Shown: in pieces, positions 8,499-16,644 of the stretch
Numbering within the stretch: the stretch's first letter is position 1
How the letters are laid out: the number at the start of each line of letters is the position of its first letter
From: Rhodopseudomonas_A palustris_F
GTDB lineage: Bacteria > Pseudomonadota > Alphaproteobacteria > Rhizobiales > Xanthobacteraceae
Direction of reading: 5' to 3'
DNA length: 64,000 bases
NCBI RefSeq assembly: GCF_000013745.1
Contig: NC_007925.1
Location: 5,146,001-5,210,000 of the forward strand
Notes under the pieces: model-generated
Told to the model about the DNA's origin: nothing
The model's input: the letters and a program-made list of their open reading frames with translations, nothing else
Database searches by the model: none
Program-made: the position numbers and the translations under genes

Positions 8499-9732
8499 GC
8501 CCGAGCCGCGCGAGCCGGAGCTGATCGCGCCCGAGCCGGACGCGCCGCCGCCGCGGGTGTCGCGCCGCAAGCTCGGCCTCGCCGGGCTGCTCGGGGTGAG
8601 CGTCGCCGCGGTGATCGTGGTCACCGGGATCATGGCGCGCGACAAGAGCAACGCCGAGTTGCGCGATTGGACCGACGCCCAGGCGATCCCCAGCGTCGCG
8701 GTGGCGTTGCCGGACGCCAAGCTGCTCACCGCCACGCTCGATTTGCCCGGCCGGCTGGAGGCGTATTCGCGCGCCCCGATCTTCGCCCGGGTTTCGGGCT
8801 ATCTGAAAAGCTGGAGCGCCGATATCGGCGCCAAAGTGAAGGCCGGCCAGGTGATCGCCGAGATCGAGGCGCCGGATCTCGATCAGCAATTGCTGCAGGC
8901 CCGCGCCGATCTCGCCAGCCAGCAAGCTTCCGCGCGGCTCTCCGAAGCCACCTTGAACCGCCGCAAGACGCTGGTGGCGTCGAACTTCGTCTCGGCGCAG
9001 GAAATCGACGAGCGCACCGCCGACCTCGCCAACAAGAAGGCGGCGGTGAATTCCGGCCAGGCCAATGTCGAACGGCTGGAGGCGTTGGCCGGCTACAAGA
9101 ACATCACCGTGCCGTTCGACGGCGTGATCACCGAGCGCAACACCGACGTCGGCGCGCTGATCTCCGGCGGCGCCGGCACTGGCCCCGCGATGTTCGTGGT
9201 GTCCGACATCACCAAGCTCAGGGTCTATGTCAACGTACCGCAGAGCTACGTGCCGGCGATCAAGATCGGCGCCAAGGCCGAGCTGACGCTGCCGGACTAT
9301 CCCAACCGCGCCTTCACCGCGACGCTGGAAGCCTCTTCGCAGGCCGTCGATGTCGGCTCCGGCACCACGCGGATGCAATTGGCGCTGGACAATTCCCGCG
9401 GCGAGTTGATGCCGGGCGGCTATGCCAATGTGCGGCTCAACCTGTCGCACGACGGCGCGCCGCTGCACATTCCGGCGAGCGCCCTGGTGTTCGGCCGCAA
9501 CGGCCTGCGGGTCGCCACCGTCGGCCCCGACGACCGGGTACTGTTCAAGAAAGTGGCGATCGCCCGCGATCTCGGCCGCGACATCGAGATCGCCTCGGGG
9601 CTGGCTTCTGAGGATCGCATCATCACCGCGCCGCCGGACGGCATCAACGACGGCGACCCGGTGCGCGTGGTGTCCGGGCCAAAGTCAGCCAAGCCCGCCA
9701 CCGCCTCGGAGAAGCAGGACTCCAAGGGGTGA
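8488..9732 (+). CDS. RND efflux periplasmic adaptor (membrane fusion protein)
   Basis: Periplasmic linker between the RND permease just upstream and an outer-membrane channel. Of 414 residues, the first about 30 are acidic/proline-rich and cytoplasmic, followed by one membrane anchor (about 31-50: LGLAGLLGVSVAAVIVVTGI). Then come the lipoyl half-motif (GYLKSWSADIGAKVKAGQV), a coiled-coil hairpin (about 125-190), the second lipoyl half (VPFDGVITERNTDVGALI) and the beta-barrel and membrane-proximal domains. It is anchored by a helix, not a lipoprotein. The ATG overlaps the end of the permease gene by 11 nt. It belongs to the MexE/AcrA-like class by domain order; substrate unknown. Confidence 0.9.
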   Translation: MSIEPEPREPELIAPEPDAPPPRVSRRKLGLAGLLGVSVAAVIVVTGIMARDKSNAELRDWTDAQAIPSVAVALPDAKLLTATLDLPGRLEAYSRAPIFARVSGYLKSWSADIGAKVKAGQVIAEIEAPDLDQQLLQARADLASQQASARLSEATLNRRKTLVASNFVSAQEIDERTADLANKKAAVNSGQANVERLEALAGYKNITVPFDGVITERNTDVGALISGGAGTGPAMFVVSDITKLRVYVNVPQSYVPAIKIGAKAELTLPDYPNRAFTATLEASSQAVDVGSGTTRMQLALDNSRGELMPGGYANVRLNLSHDGAPLHIPASALVFGRNGLRVATVGPDDRVLFKKVAIARDLGRDIEIASGLASEDRIITAPPDGINDGDPVRVVSGPKSAKPATASEKQDSKG

Positions 9733-9969
9733 GGCGATGCGGCTTGCTACTTGGGGCGTGAGCCGCTGCTCGGCTTTTGGCCTCTATTTGCCAATTTAAT
9801 CCAACGTCCGCTCCACAATCACCGTCATCCTGAGGAACCCGGCGTAGCCCGCAGGGCGAAGCCGAGTGTCTCGAAGGATGGGCTGCGAGCACCCAGACGG
9901 TCCTAGATGCGCTGACGGCGCCACCGAGTAGAAATATCTCCTCCGTTCCGGGACTTACGTTTCGTGCCA
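9733..9969. other. Intergenic region, no gene seen
   Basis: Between the adaptor gene and the convergent MocR gene. Apart from the palindromic repeat at 9824-9880 I see no gene and no clear terminator. Confidence 0.5.
9824..9880. repeat. Dispersed palindromic repeat, GTCATCCTGAGG type, copy 1
   Basis: Begins GTCATCCTGAGGAACCCGGC and ends TCTCGAAGGATG, with imperfect GC-rich inverted arms. A close copy lies at 12771-12823 and a diverged, inverted one at 12637-12719. Such elements are common between genes in Bradyrhizobium and its relatives. Confidence 0.8.
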
Positions 9970-11412
9970 TCAACGGACAATCCTGCCAAGGATGCGAGCA
10001 GCCCGCTCGATCTCGACGTCATTCCACGCGGCGAAGCCGAGAAAGAGCCCCTGCGCCTTAGTCTTGTGAAAGACCATGCTCGACAAGGGGCGGGCGACGA
10101 CTCCCGCTTCAAGAAGCCGCGCCGATAGCTGATCGTCTCTCGCAAAAGCACCACATCGAGCCAAGAGTTGCATCCCCCCCGCTGGGATCTCGATCGACAG
10201 CCGATCGCCCGTCTCGGATGCGAGGGCCTTCAGCAATTGGTCGCGCCGTTCCTTGTAGAGGCGGGTCATTTTTCGGACGTGAGCGAGGTACATTCCATTA
10301 CGAATGAACTCGGCCAACGCGTCCTGCATCGGTATCGCTGCCGACAATCCCATATGGCGCTGCGCTAATTCGAATATCTCGATGAGTCTTTCGGGAACGA
10401 TGATGTAGCCAATCCGAATATCCGCAAACATCGATTTCGAAAACGTGCCGACGTAAAGGACTGTTGTCGAAAGACCCATCCCCTGTAATGCAGACACTGG
10501 GCGCGCCTCATAATGAAATTCGCTGTCGTAGTCATCCTCGACGATCGAAGCCCCAACGGATGCTGCGAATCGGAGCAACTCCAGCCGACGACCGGCAGGC
10601 ATCAGCCGTCCCGTCGGGTACTGATGGGACGGGGTTACAAAAATCAGGCGAGGAATGTCCTTGCGTTCGCCCAAAGCCATACCAAACTCATCGAGCGGCA
10701 CTCCAGCGACGATAGCGCCGGCGCTTTGCAATGCGGCGAACGCCCCGCCATACCCTGGACTTTCAATCCAGGCGAGATCGCCCGTACCGATCATCACTTT
10801 GGCGATCAACGCAATCCCCGCCTGTGCGGAAGGCACAATCATGATTTGGTCAGGTGTCGCCTTGACGCCCCTATGCTCCGCCAGATGCTGCTGCAATGCT
10901 TTCCGCAGTGCGGCGCTGTTGTGGGAACTGTCTCCGCGTACACGGGCGCTACGGGCTGCACGCCGCAGACAGCGGGCCCAGATATCGTGAGGAAACTCCC
11001 GCTCGTCAGCCAATCCCGGCTGAAACGCGCGCGGTCGCCCCCTATAGATTGGCGGCCAACTCGCGTTATGGAGACTGCGTGCCCAAGGCGACACCCTGAG
11101 TTCCACGGTACGCTGATCGGTCTTTATTCGCTGCGGCTTCCTTGCATCAAGCGAGGCTCCAATTGACACGACTGCCCGTCGGCCAGGCGAAGTCGTCAAA
11201 TAACCCTCGGCTGCAAGCTGCTCTATCGCAAACGAGACTGTGTTGCGGCCGACACTCAGTGATTGAGCCAGATCGCGACTTGAAGGCAAGCGCTGAGCTG
11301 GTGCCAAACGTCCGCTCGTGATGAGTGATCTCAATTGTTGCGTGAGCTGTCGCAACAATGTCTCGTCGCTGTCCGGCGACAATTTGATCAAACCGGATAG
11401 AAGGTCGCCCAT
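9970..11412 (-). CDS. MocR/PdxR-family transcriptional regulator (GntR HTH plus aminotransferase-like domain)
   Basis: DNA-binding regulator of about 480 residues. The N-terminal winged helix (about 15-85, with LPSSRDLAQSLSVGRNTV) is followed by a fold-type I aminotransferase-like domain containing EDDYDSEF and the PLP-lysine motif TFSKSM, then an Arg-containing C-terminal lobe. Members bind pyridoxal phosphate or an amino compound and control neighbouring or divergent genes. The ATG at 11412 is preferred because the HTH begins about 15 residues later; an upstream in-frame start (11574) would run through the divergent promoter and into the permease gene. It faces away from an EamA permease, a common arrangement, which suggests that the permease is its target. 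Effector unknown. Confidence 0.88.
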   Translation of the reverse strand: MGDLLSGLIKLSPDSDETLLRQLTQQLRSLITSGRLAPAQRLPSSRDLAQSLSVGRNTVSFAIEQLAAEGYLTTSPGRRAVVSIGASLDARKPQRIKTDQRTVELRVSPWARSLHNASWPPIYRGRPRAFQPGLADEREFPHDIWARCLRRAARSARVRGDSSHNSAALRKALQQHLAEHRGVKATPDQIMIVPSAQAGIALIAKVMIGTGDLAWIESPGYGGAFAALQSAGAIVAGVPLDEFGMALGERKDIPRLIFVTPSHQYPTGRLMPAGRRLELLRFAASVGASIVEDDYDSEFHYEARPVSALQGMGLSTTVLYVGTFSKSMFADIRIGYIIVPERLIEIFELAQRHMGLSAAIPMQDALAEFIRNGMYLAHVRKMTRLYKERRDQLLKALASETGDRLSIEIPAGGMQLLARCGAFARDDQLSARLLEAGVVARPLSSMVFHKTKAQGLFLGFAAWNDVEIERAARILGRIVR

Positions 11413-11439
11413 CAACTGGCTCTGCGATTTTTTAAGATT

Positions 11440-11459
11440 TGGATCTTTAGTTAGATCCA
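11440..11459. promoter_or_regulatory. Inverted repeat in the MocR/EamA divergent promoter (candidate operator)
   Basis: TGGATCT and AGATCCA form perfect 7-bp arms around a 6-nt spacer. The site sits 28 nt upstream of the regulator start and 55 nt upstream of the permease start in a 101-bp AT-richer gap, so one protein could control both promoters. MocR sites are often direct repeats, so this assignment is inference. Confidence 0.5.
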
Positions 11460-11513
11460 GATGGTGACGTAGGCAATACCCATCAATGTGCTTCCAGAAC
11501 CCGAAGTTTCCAG

Positions 11514-12452
11514 ATGCATCAAGGCCTATCACCACGCAGCGCAGTTGCGCTCCTCGCGATCGTTGTCGTGGCATGGGGAACGAATTGGCCGGTGACGAAG
11601 CTGATCGTGCAAGACATGTCGCCGGTCTGGTCGACGGCGCTGCGCTGCGGGATTGCTGCGGCGACCCTGGGGCCGCTGCTTTGGGCGCAAGGGAATTTCA
11701 TAATTCCCAAACGCGGAGATGTTCCGGTCGTGTTTTGCACGGCACTGCTGCATATGGTGGCGTTTTCTGCCTTGGTCGCAGCGGGTCTGCAGTTCGTGCC
11801 GGCCGGCCGAGCAATTGTTCTCGGCTACACCACGCCGATTTGGGTTGCGGTCGGCGCGCGGATCTTTTTGTCAGAAGCTATCACGACGAGGCGCGCCATC
11901 GGCATTGCCATCGGCCTCGCCGGATTAGCGGTGATATTCGATTCCAGAGCGCTGGATTGGGGCGACCGCAAATCACTGCTTGGAAGCAGCCTGATCCTCA
12001 CGGCGGCGTTTTGCTGGGCCGCAAATATCGTCTATGTCAGGGCGCACAAGTGGATTTCGACGCCGTTCCAGCTCGTGTTCTGGCAGGTGCTCATTGCAGC
12101 AATTGTATTGTCGATCCTTGCGATGTCCACCGAAGGGGTGCCCCACATCGAGTGGAGCCAGCGTCTCGTCGGATTGTTGCTCTATAGCGGGGTCATCTGT
12201 ACGGCGCTTGCCCATTGGGCAATGTCGATGGTCAATCGCAGCCTGCCAGCGGTGACCACATCGCTAGGATTACTTGCCACGCCGGTCCTTGGGATCGTCA
12301 GCGCCGCCATCGTCCTGAATGAGACCCTTGAGCCATCGCTCTTCATAGCAATGGCCTTGATCATCGGCGGCATCGCGCTCGGCACAGTGAGCGGCGGCAA
12401 GTCTACGCAGATGCAGCCTCGGGCAAGCCGCGAGGGACTATCCGACCGATGA
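11514..12452 (+). CDS. EamA/DMT-family permease
   Basis: Inner-membrane transporter of the drug/metabolite superfamily, 312 residues. It has about ten hydrophobic helices arranged as two EamA repeats, the first starting near residue 12 (ALLAIVVVAWGTNWPVTKLI), the second near residue 155. The conserved early WGTNW motif and the repeat of about 140 residues are typical of the family, whose members export amino acids or metabolites. Divergent from the MocR-type regulator, which probably controls it. No strong Shine-Dalgarno is visible before the ATG; the start is supported by the immediate first helix. Its base composition (several AT-rich codons) is slightly less GC-rich than the surrounding genes, as is that of the regulator, hinting that the pair may have been acquired together. 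Confidence 0.85.
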   Translation: MHQGLSPRSAVALLAIVVVAWGTNWPVTKLIVQDMSPVWSTALRCGIAAATLGPLLWAQGNFIIPKRGDVPVVFCTALLHMVAFSALVAAGLQFVPAGRAIVLGYTTPIWVAVGARIFLSEAITTRRAIGIAIGLAGLAVIFDSRALDWGDRKSLLGSSLILTAAFCWAANIVYVRAHKWISTPFQLVFWQVLIAAIVLSILAMSTEGVPHIEWSQRLVGLLLYSGVICTALAHWAMSMVNRSLPAVTTSLGLLATPVLGIVSAAIVLNETLEPSLFIAMALIIGGIALGTVSGGKSTQMQPRASREGLSDR

Positions 12453-12636
12453 CCGTTGTGGGCCATTCGCGACCGACGTTGATCGGCGACAAGCCGGCCA
12501 CGTCCGCTATGCCGCCGAGACCGGGAGTCAATTCTATGAATCGGCGGCTCCGAGGCGCTGTGCTGATCGCATGGCTGGTGGCGTTTGCTAGCTAATGCAG
12601 GGGAACGCCGCAACGTTCGACGCTCGGCCTTGCGGC

Positions 12637-12719
12637 GTCATCCTTCGAGGCTCGCCTTCGCCTACAGCGTAGCGCCCCTGCCGTGGCTCGGCTCGCACCT
12701 CAGGATGACGGCGCGGGGT
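12637..12719. repeat. Dispersed palindromic repeat, GTCATCC type, inverted copy
   Basis: Starts GTCATCCTTCGAGG and ends CCTCAGGATGAC, i.e. the GTCATCCTGAGG end of the other copies in reverse orientation, with a longer and more diverged middle. Confidence 0.75.
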
Positions 12720-12770
12720 ATCGCAGCGATCTATCCGCAGCAGCTATCCGGCGCCCGCTCCGCAATCGCC

Positions 12771-12823
12771 GTCATCCTGAGGAACCCGGCGTAGCGTAGC
12801 GAAGCCGGGTGTCTCGAAGGATG
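12771..12823. repeat. Dispersed palindromic repeat, GTCATCCTGAGG type, copy 3
   Basis: GTCATCCTGAGGAACCCGGC, a short duplicated GTAGC, GAAGCCGGGT and TCTCGAAGGATG; the arms AACCCGGC and GCCGGGT pair. Nearly identical to the copy at 9824-9880. Lies 27 nt past the end of purD and could double as its transcription end. Confidence 0.8.
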
Positions 12824-12849
12824 CGCCGCGCGTAGCTGCGCCGCCCGGT

Positions 12850-14133
12850 TCAATCCTCCGCCTGCTCGCGCCGGATCGCCTGCCAGCCGATGTCGCGGCG
12901 GCAGAACCCCTGCGGCCAGCGGATCAAATCGACCGCCGCATAGGCGCGGCGTTGCGCCTCGGCCACCGTCTTGCCCGACGCGGTGACGTTGAGCACCCTC
13001 CCGCCATTGGCGAGAATTTTTTCGCCATCGGCCTTGGTGCCGGCGTGGAAGATCTGCACGCCTTCGACTTGCGCGGCGTCATCGAGCCCTTCGATCACGC
13101 TGCCCTTGGCATAGTCGCCGGGATAACCGTTGGCCGCCATCACCACGGTGAGCGCCGGATCGGCGCTCCAATTCAGTGCGATGCGATCGAGCCCGCCGTC
13201 GCAGGACGCCAGCAGCGCCGGCACCAGGTCGGAGGCGAGCCGCAGCATCAACACCTGGCATTCCGGATCGCCGAACCGCACATTGTATTCGATCAGCTTC
13301 GGGCCTTGCGCGGTGATCATCAAGCCTGCGAACAGCACGCCTTTATACGGCGTGCCGCGCGCGGCCATTTCCCGCAACGTCGGATTGATGATCTCGTCCA
13401 TGGTGCGGGCGATCATCGCCTCGTCCATCACCGGCGCCGGCGAATAGGCGCCCATGCCGCCGGTGTTCGGCCCCTGGTCGCCATCGTAGGCGCGCTTGTG
13501 GTCCTGCGCCGCGGCGAGCGGCAGCGCGTGCGCGCCGTCGCACAACACGAAGAACGAGGCCTCCTCGCCCTGCATGAATTCCTCGATCACCACCTCGGCG
13601 CCGGCTTGGCCGAATCCGCCCTCGAACATCATCTCGAGCGCGGCTTCCGCCTCGGCAAGCGTCATCGCCACCACCACGCCCTTGCCGGCGGCCAGCCCAT
13701 CGGCCTTGATCACGATCGGCGCGCCGTGGGCGGCGAGATGCGCTTTCGCAGCCAAGATGTCGCGGAAATGGCCATAGGCCGCGGTCGGGATATTTTGCGC
13801 GGCGCAGATTTGCTTGGTGAAGCTCTTGGACCCCTCGAGCCGCGCCGCGGCCTTGCTCGGACCGAACGCCTTGATGCCGGCGGCAGCCAGATCGTCGACG
13901 ATGCCGGCGGCGAGCGGCGCCTCCGGGCCGACCACGACGAAATCCACGCCGTTCGCCTGGCAAAATCCGATCACCGCGGCGTGGTCGGCAAGGTCGAGCG
14001 CTGCGCATTCGGCGATTTTGGCGATGCCGGCATTGCCCGGCGCGCACCACAAGTTTGCCACAAGATGCGACGCCGCGATTTTCCAGGCCAGCGCGTGTTC
14101 GCGCCCGCCGGAACCGAGAAGGAGAATGTTCAC
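12850..14133 (-). CDS. purD: Phosphoribosylamine-glycine ligase (GAR synthetase)
   Basis: Catalyses the second step of purine synthesis: phosphoribosylamine + glycine + ATP to GAR. The 427-residue product matches the usual 420-430. It begins with the diagnostic N-terminal VNILLLGSGGREHALAWK, followed by the ATP-grasp core (KADGLAAGKGVVVA, then EEFMQGEEASFFVL), the family signature RFGDPECQ and the C-terminal domain. The GTG at 14133 is chosen because homologues begin with this glycine-rich loop and CAGGA lies about 10 nt upstream; the in-frame ATG 60 nt further up would add residues unlike the family. It stands alone on the minus strand and is divergent from the SRPBCC gene. Housekeeping gene; call is secure. 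Confidence 0.96.
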   Translation of the reverse strand: MNILLLGSGGREHALAWKIAASHLVANLWCAPGNAGIAKIAECAALDLADHAAVIGFCQANGVDFVVVGPEAPLAAGIVDDLAAAGIKAFGPSKAAARLEGSKSFTKQICAAQNIPTAAYGHFRDILAAKAHLAAHGAPIVIKADGLAAGKGVVVAMTLAEAEAALEMMFEGGFGQAGAEVVIEEFMQGEEASFFVLCDGAHALPLAAAQDHKRAYDGDQGPNTGGMGAYSPAPVMDEAMIARTMDEIINPTLREMAARGTPYKGVLFAGLMITAQGPKLIEYNVRFGDPECQVLMLRLASDLVPALLASCDGGLDRIALNWSADPALTVVMAANGYPGDYAKGSVIEGLDDAAQVEGVQIFHAGTKADGEKILANGGRVLNVTASGKTVAEAQRRAYAAVDLIRWPQGFCRRDIGWQAIRREQAED

Positions 14134-14282
14134 GCTGTGAGAATCCTGGCCCGCAAAGATCGCTTGTTTAAGGCCCCTGATCGGGCCGCTCAAGCCCGGT
14201 TCTGGCCCATTGGTCCGGTTTGACTTAACGTTGGGGCTGACTTAACCGACGGCGAGAGTATTCTGGGCGTAACGAGGCTCCC

Positions 14283-14747
14283 GTGACCAGCATCGAACCG
14301 ATCCGCAAGCAGATTGTCGTCGACACCCCACCCGACCGCGCGTTCCGGGTGTTCACCGAGCAGCACGGCGCCTGGTGGCCGCTCGAGACCCATCACGTCG
14401 GCGACAAGCCGGCGGAAACCGCGATCATCGAGCCGAAGGCCGGCGGCCGCTGGTTCGAGCGCTCGACCGACGGCACCGAACATCTCTGGGGCCGGGTGCT
14501 GGTGTGGGAGCCGCCGCAGCATCTGGTGATGACCTGGGAAATCAACGGCGACTGGAAGCACGACGACGCCCTGGTCACCGAGGTCGACGTCCGCTTCGTG
14601 CCGGTCGGCGCCAAGCAAACGAGAATCGAGTTCGAACATCGGCTGCTGGAAAACTACGGCGCCAACGCGCATTTCATGCGCGCGCCGATGGACGGCGGCT
14701 GGAGCAGCTTTTTGGAACTGTTCGGCGCCCAGACCGAGAAAGCCTGA
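14283..14747 (+). CDS. SRPBCC/AHSA1-family protein
   Basis: A 154-residue helix-grip (START/Bet v1-like) domain protein. It has the characteristic pattern: an N-terminal strand (IRKQIVVDTPPDRAFRVFTE), the W-W segment HGAWWPLE, the PKAGGRWFERS turn, the LVMTWEIN strand and the C-terminal long helix ending HFMRAPMDGGWSSFLELF. Members bind small hydrophobic ligands or, in AHA1-related forms, act with other proteins; the ligand here is unknown. Translation starts at GTG 14283, preceded by GAGG at 6 nt. It lies 149 nt from the divergent purD start and 80 nt before xseA, so it could share a transcript with xseA. In soil bacteria such genes often form ArsR-SRPBCC pairs; no ArsR gene is adjacent here. 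Confidence 0.85.
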   Translation: MTSIEPIRKQIVVDTPPDRAFRVFTEQHGAWWPLETHHVGDKPAETAIIEPKAGGRWFERSTDGTEHLWGRVLVWEPPQHLVMTWEINGDWKHDDALVTEVDVRFVPVGAKQTRIEFEHRLLENYGANAHFMRAPMDGGWSSFLELFGAQTEKA

Positions 14748-14827
14748 GAACTCAAGCGCCGCGAAATTGCCGTTTGGCGTTGGCCGCCGAAGTCCTTACC
14801 TTTGGTCCACACCAGAGATCAGATTCG

Positions 14828-16453
14828 ATGCCGCCAACGACAGCCGCGCTGCCGAACTCGCCGGAATTCACCGTCACCGAACTCTCCTCCGCGCTGAAGC
14901 GGACGGTCGAGGACGCCTACGGTCATGTCCGGGTGCGCGGCGAGATTTCCGGGTTTCGCGGCCCGCATTCCTCCGGACACTGCTATTTCGCGCTGAAGGA
15001 TGAAGGCGCCAAGATCGAGGCGGTGATCTGGAAGGGCGTGCATGGCCGGATGCGTTTCAAGCCGCAGGAAGGCCTCGAGGTCATCGCCACCGGCAAGCTG
15101 ACCACCTATCCCGGCTCGTCGAAATATCAGATCGTGATCGAAGCCATCGAGCCCGCCGGGATCGGCGCGCTGATGGCCTTGATGGAAGAGCGCAAGCGCA
15201 AGCTCGGCGCCGAAGGGCTGTTCGACGAGGCCCGCAAGCAGCTGTTGCCGTATCTGCCGGAGGTGATCGGCGTCGTCACCTCGCCGACCGGCGCGGTGAT
15301 CCGCGACATTTTGCATCGGTTGCAGGACCGCTTCCCGCGCCGCGTGCTGGTGTGGCCGGTCAAGGTGCAGGGCGACGGCTCGGCCGAACAAATCGCCGCC
15401 GCGATCCACGGCTTCAACGCGCTGCCGGAAGGCGGATCGATCCCGCGGCCCGATCTGTTGATCGTGGCGCGCGGCGGCGGCTCGCTGGAGGATCTGTGGT
15501 CGTTCAACGAGGAGATCGTGGTCCGCGCCGCCGCCGACAGCATGATCCCGCTGATTTCGGCTGTCGGCCACGAGACCGACATCACGCTGATCGATTTCGC
15601 CGCCGACAAGCGCGCGCCGACGCCGACCGCGGCGGCCGAAATGGCGGTGCCGGTGCGCGCCGAATTGTTCGTCGAGGTCGGCCAGCTCGGCCACCGCGCC
15701 ATGCTTTGTTTCCAGCGCGGCCAGGAGCGGCGCCGCAGCGAGCTGCGCGCCGCCACAAGGGCGCTGCCGTCGGCCGCGGCACTGCTGGCCATTCCGCGAC
15801 AGCGTCTTGATGGAGCGGCGGCGGCGCTGCCACGCGCGTTGCGCGCCAACAGCCATGCGCATCACCGCCGCTTCGCAACCGCCTGCGCCGGGCTGACGCT
15901 GAAGGTGTTGCGCGCCCAGGTCGCGCACGCCACGCAGCGGCTCGCCGTCAATGGCGAACGGCTGAAGCATTGCGCGCGGGCCGGGCTGCGGCATCGCCGC
16001 GATCGGTTCGCGGCGCTCGATGCCCGCTTCAAGGCGTCGAAGCTGGCCAATGTGCAGGCGCAGCGCAAAGCCTTGGCGCGCGACCGCGAACGCACGCAGC
16101 GGCTCGCCGAGCGGGCACGCCGCGCGCTGCTGATTGCGTTGCAGCGCCAGCAGGCCCGGGTGGCGTCGTGCGGACAGTTGCTTGGTGCGCTGTCGTATCG
16201 CGGCGTGCTGGCACGCGGCTTCGCGCTGGTGCGCGATGCGCAGGGGCTGGCGGTGCATGCCGCGGCGGCAATCGATCCCGGCGCGAGGCTCAGCCTGGAG
16301 TTTGCCGACGGCCGGATCGGCGCCACCGCGGATGGCGAGAGCGCGGCTGCGCCGCGTAGTAAGCCCGCGGCAAAGCCGGCGACGGCGAAGCCGGCCAGCA
16401 CGACGACGGCGAAGCGAGTGTCGAAATCGGTCGATCAGGGCAGTTTGTTTTAG
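14828..16453 (+). CDS. xseA: Exodeoxyribonuclease VII large subunit
   Basis: Large subunit of exonuclease VII, a metal-independent nuclease that degrades single-stranded DNA from both ends. Of 541 residues, 13-110 form the OB-fold domain (FTVTELSSALKRTVED, then VRGEISGFRGPHSSGHCYFALKD), followed by the catalytic domain (GVVTSPTGAVIRDIL, RGGGSLEDLWSFNEE and the VGHETDITLIDFAADKRAPTPTAAAE signature region), then long Arg/Ala-rich coiled coils that bind the small subunit and a C-terminal beta segment. The final about 30 residues are a Lys/Ala/Pro/Thr tail ending in SVDQGSLF. It is longer than the E. coli protein (456), mainly through coiled coil and tail. ATG 14828 is chosen because the OB fold starts directly after it; upstream codons in frame shadow the SRPBCC gene. 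xseB is not in the window. Confidence 0.95.
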   Translation: MPPTTAALPNSPEFTVTELSSALKRTVEDAYGHVRVRGEISGFRGPHSSGHCYFALKDEGAKIEAVIWKGVHGRMRFKPQEGLEVIATGKLTTYPGSSKYQIVIEAIEPAGIGALMALMEERKRKLGAEGLFDEARKQLLPYLPEVIGVVTSPTGAVIRDILHRLQDRFPRRVLVWPVKVQGDGSAEQIAAAIHGFNALPEGGSIPRPDLLIVARGGGSLEDLWSFNEEIVVRAAADSMIPLISAVGHETDITLIDFAADKRAPTPTAAAEMAVPVRAELFVEVGQLGHRAMLCFQRGQERRRSELRAATRALPSAAALLAIPRQRLDGAAAALPRALRANSHAHHRRFATACAGLTLKVLRAQVAHATQRLAVNGERLKHCARAGLRHRRDRFAALDARFKASKLANVQAQRKALARDRERTQRLAERARRALLIALQRQQARVASCGQLLGALSYRGVLARGFALVRDAQGLAVHAAAAIDPGARLSLEFADGRIGATADGESAAAPRSKPAAKPATAKPASTTTAKRVSKSVDQGSLF

Positions 16454-16499
16454 AGACGGGATCTATCGTCGGGTCGGAGTGCCTCACAATTAAGAGGCC

Positions 16500-16568
16500 G
16501 TCATTCCGGGGCACGAGCAGCGTAAGCTGCGAGTGAGCCCGGAATCCATAACCACCGCAGGGGTTATG
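16500..16568. repeat. Left part of a palindromic REP element interrupted by an IS
   Basis: Starts GTCATTCCGGGGC, contains CGAGCAGCGTAAGCTGCGAG, and runs into CCCGGAATCCATAACC-ACCGCAGG-GGTTATG, where the second arm stops. The expected completion GATTCCGG is found about 1.38 kb away at 17947, on the other side of the insertion sequence. Confidence 0.85.
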
Positions 16569-16572
16569 ATGG

Positions 16573-16586
16573 TGTGGACGGCCCCC
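16573..16586. repeat. IS left subterminal inverted repeat
   Basis: TGTGGACGGCCCCC, perfect inverted copy of 17929-17942; lies about 5 nt inside the left border. Confidence 0.9.
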
Positions 16587-16644
16587 TACGGCATCGCTTT
16601 GTGCCAGAATGAGGTTGTCGCAAACTCAAACATGGGAGCCGTCC

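Larger units (their letters stand above)
12453..12849. other. Intergenic region made largely of palindromic repeats
   Basis: 397 nt between the permease and purD ends. It holds two dispersed repeats (12637-12719 and 12771-12823); in the remainder only very short open frames exist and I support none as a gene. Confidence 0.6.

Noticed and set aside
12539..12598. Tiny ATG frame of 19 codons (MNRRLRGAVLIAWLVAFAS)
   Set aside because: Has a hydrophobic look, but no ribosome site and it abuts a dispersed repeat; insufficient support.
14375..14827. N-terminal extension of XseA by 151 codons
   Set aside because: It is the out-of-frame shadow of the SRPBCC gene; the OB fold begins right after the ATG at 14828.
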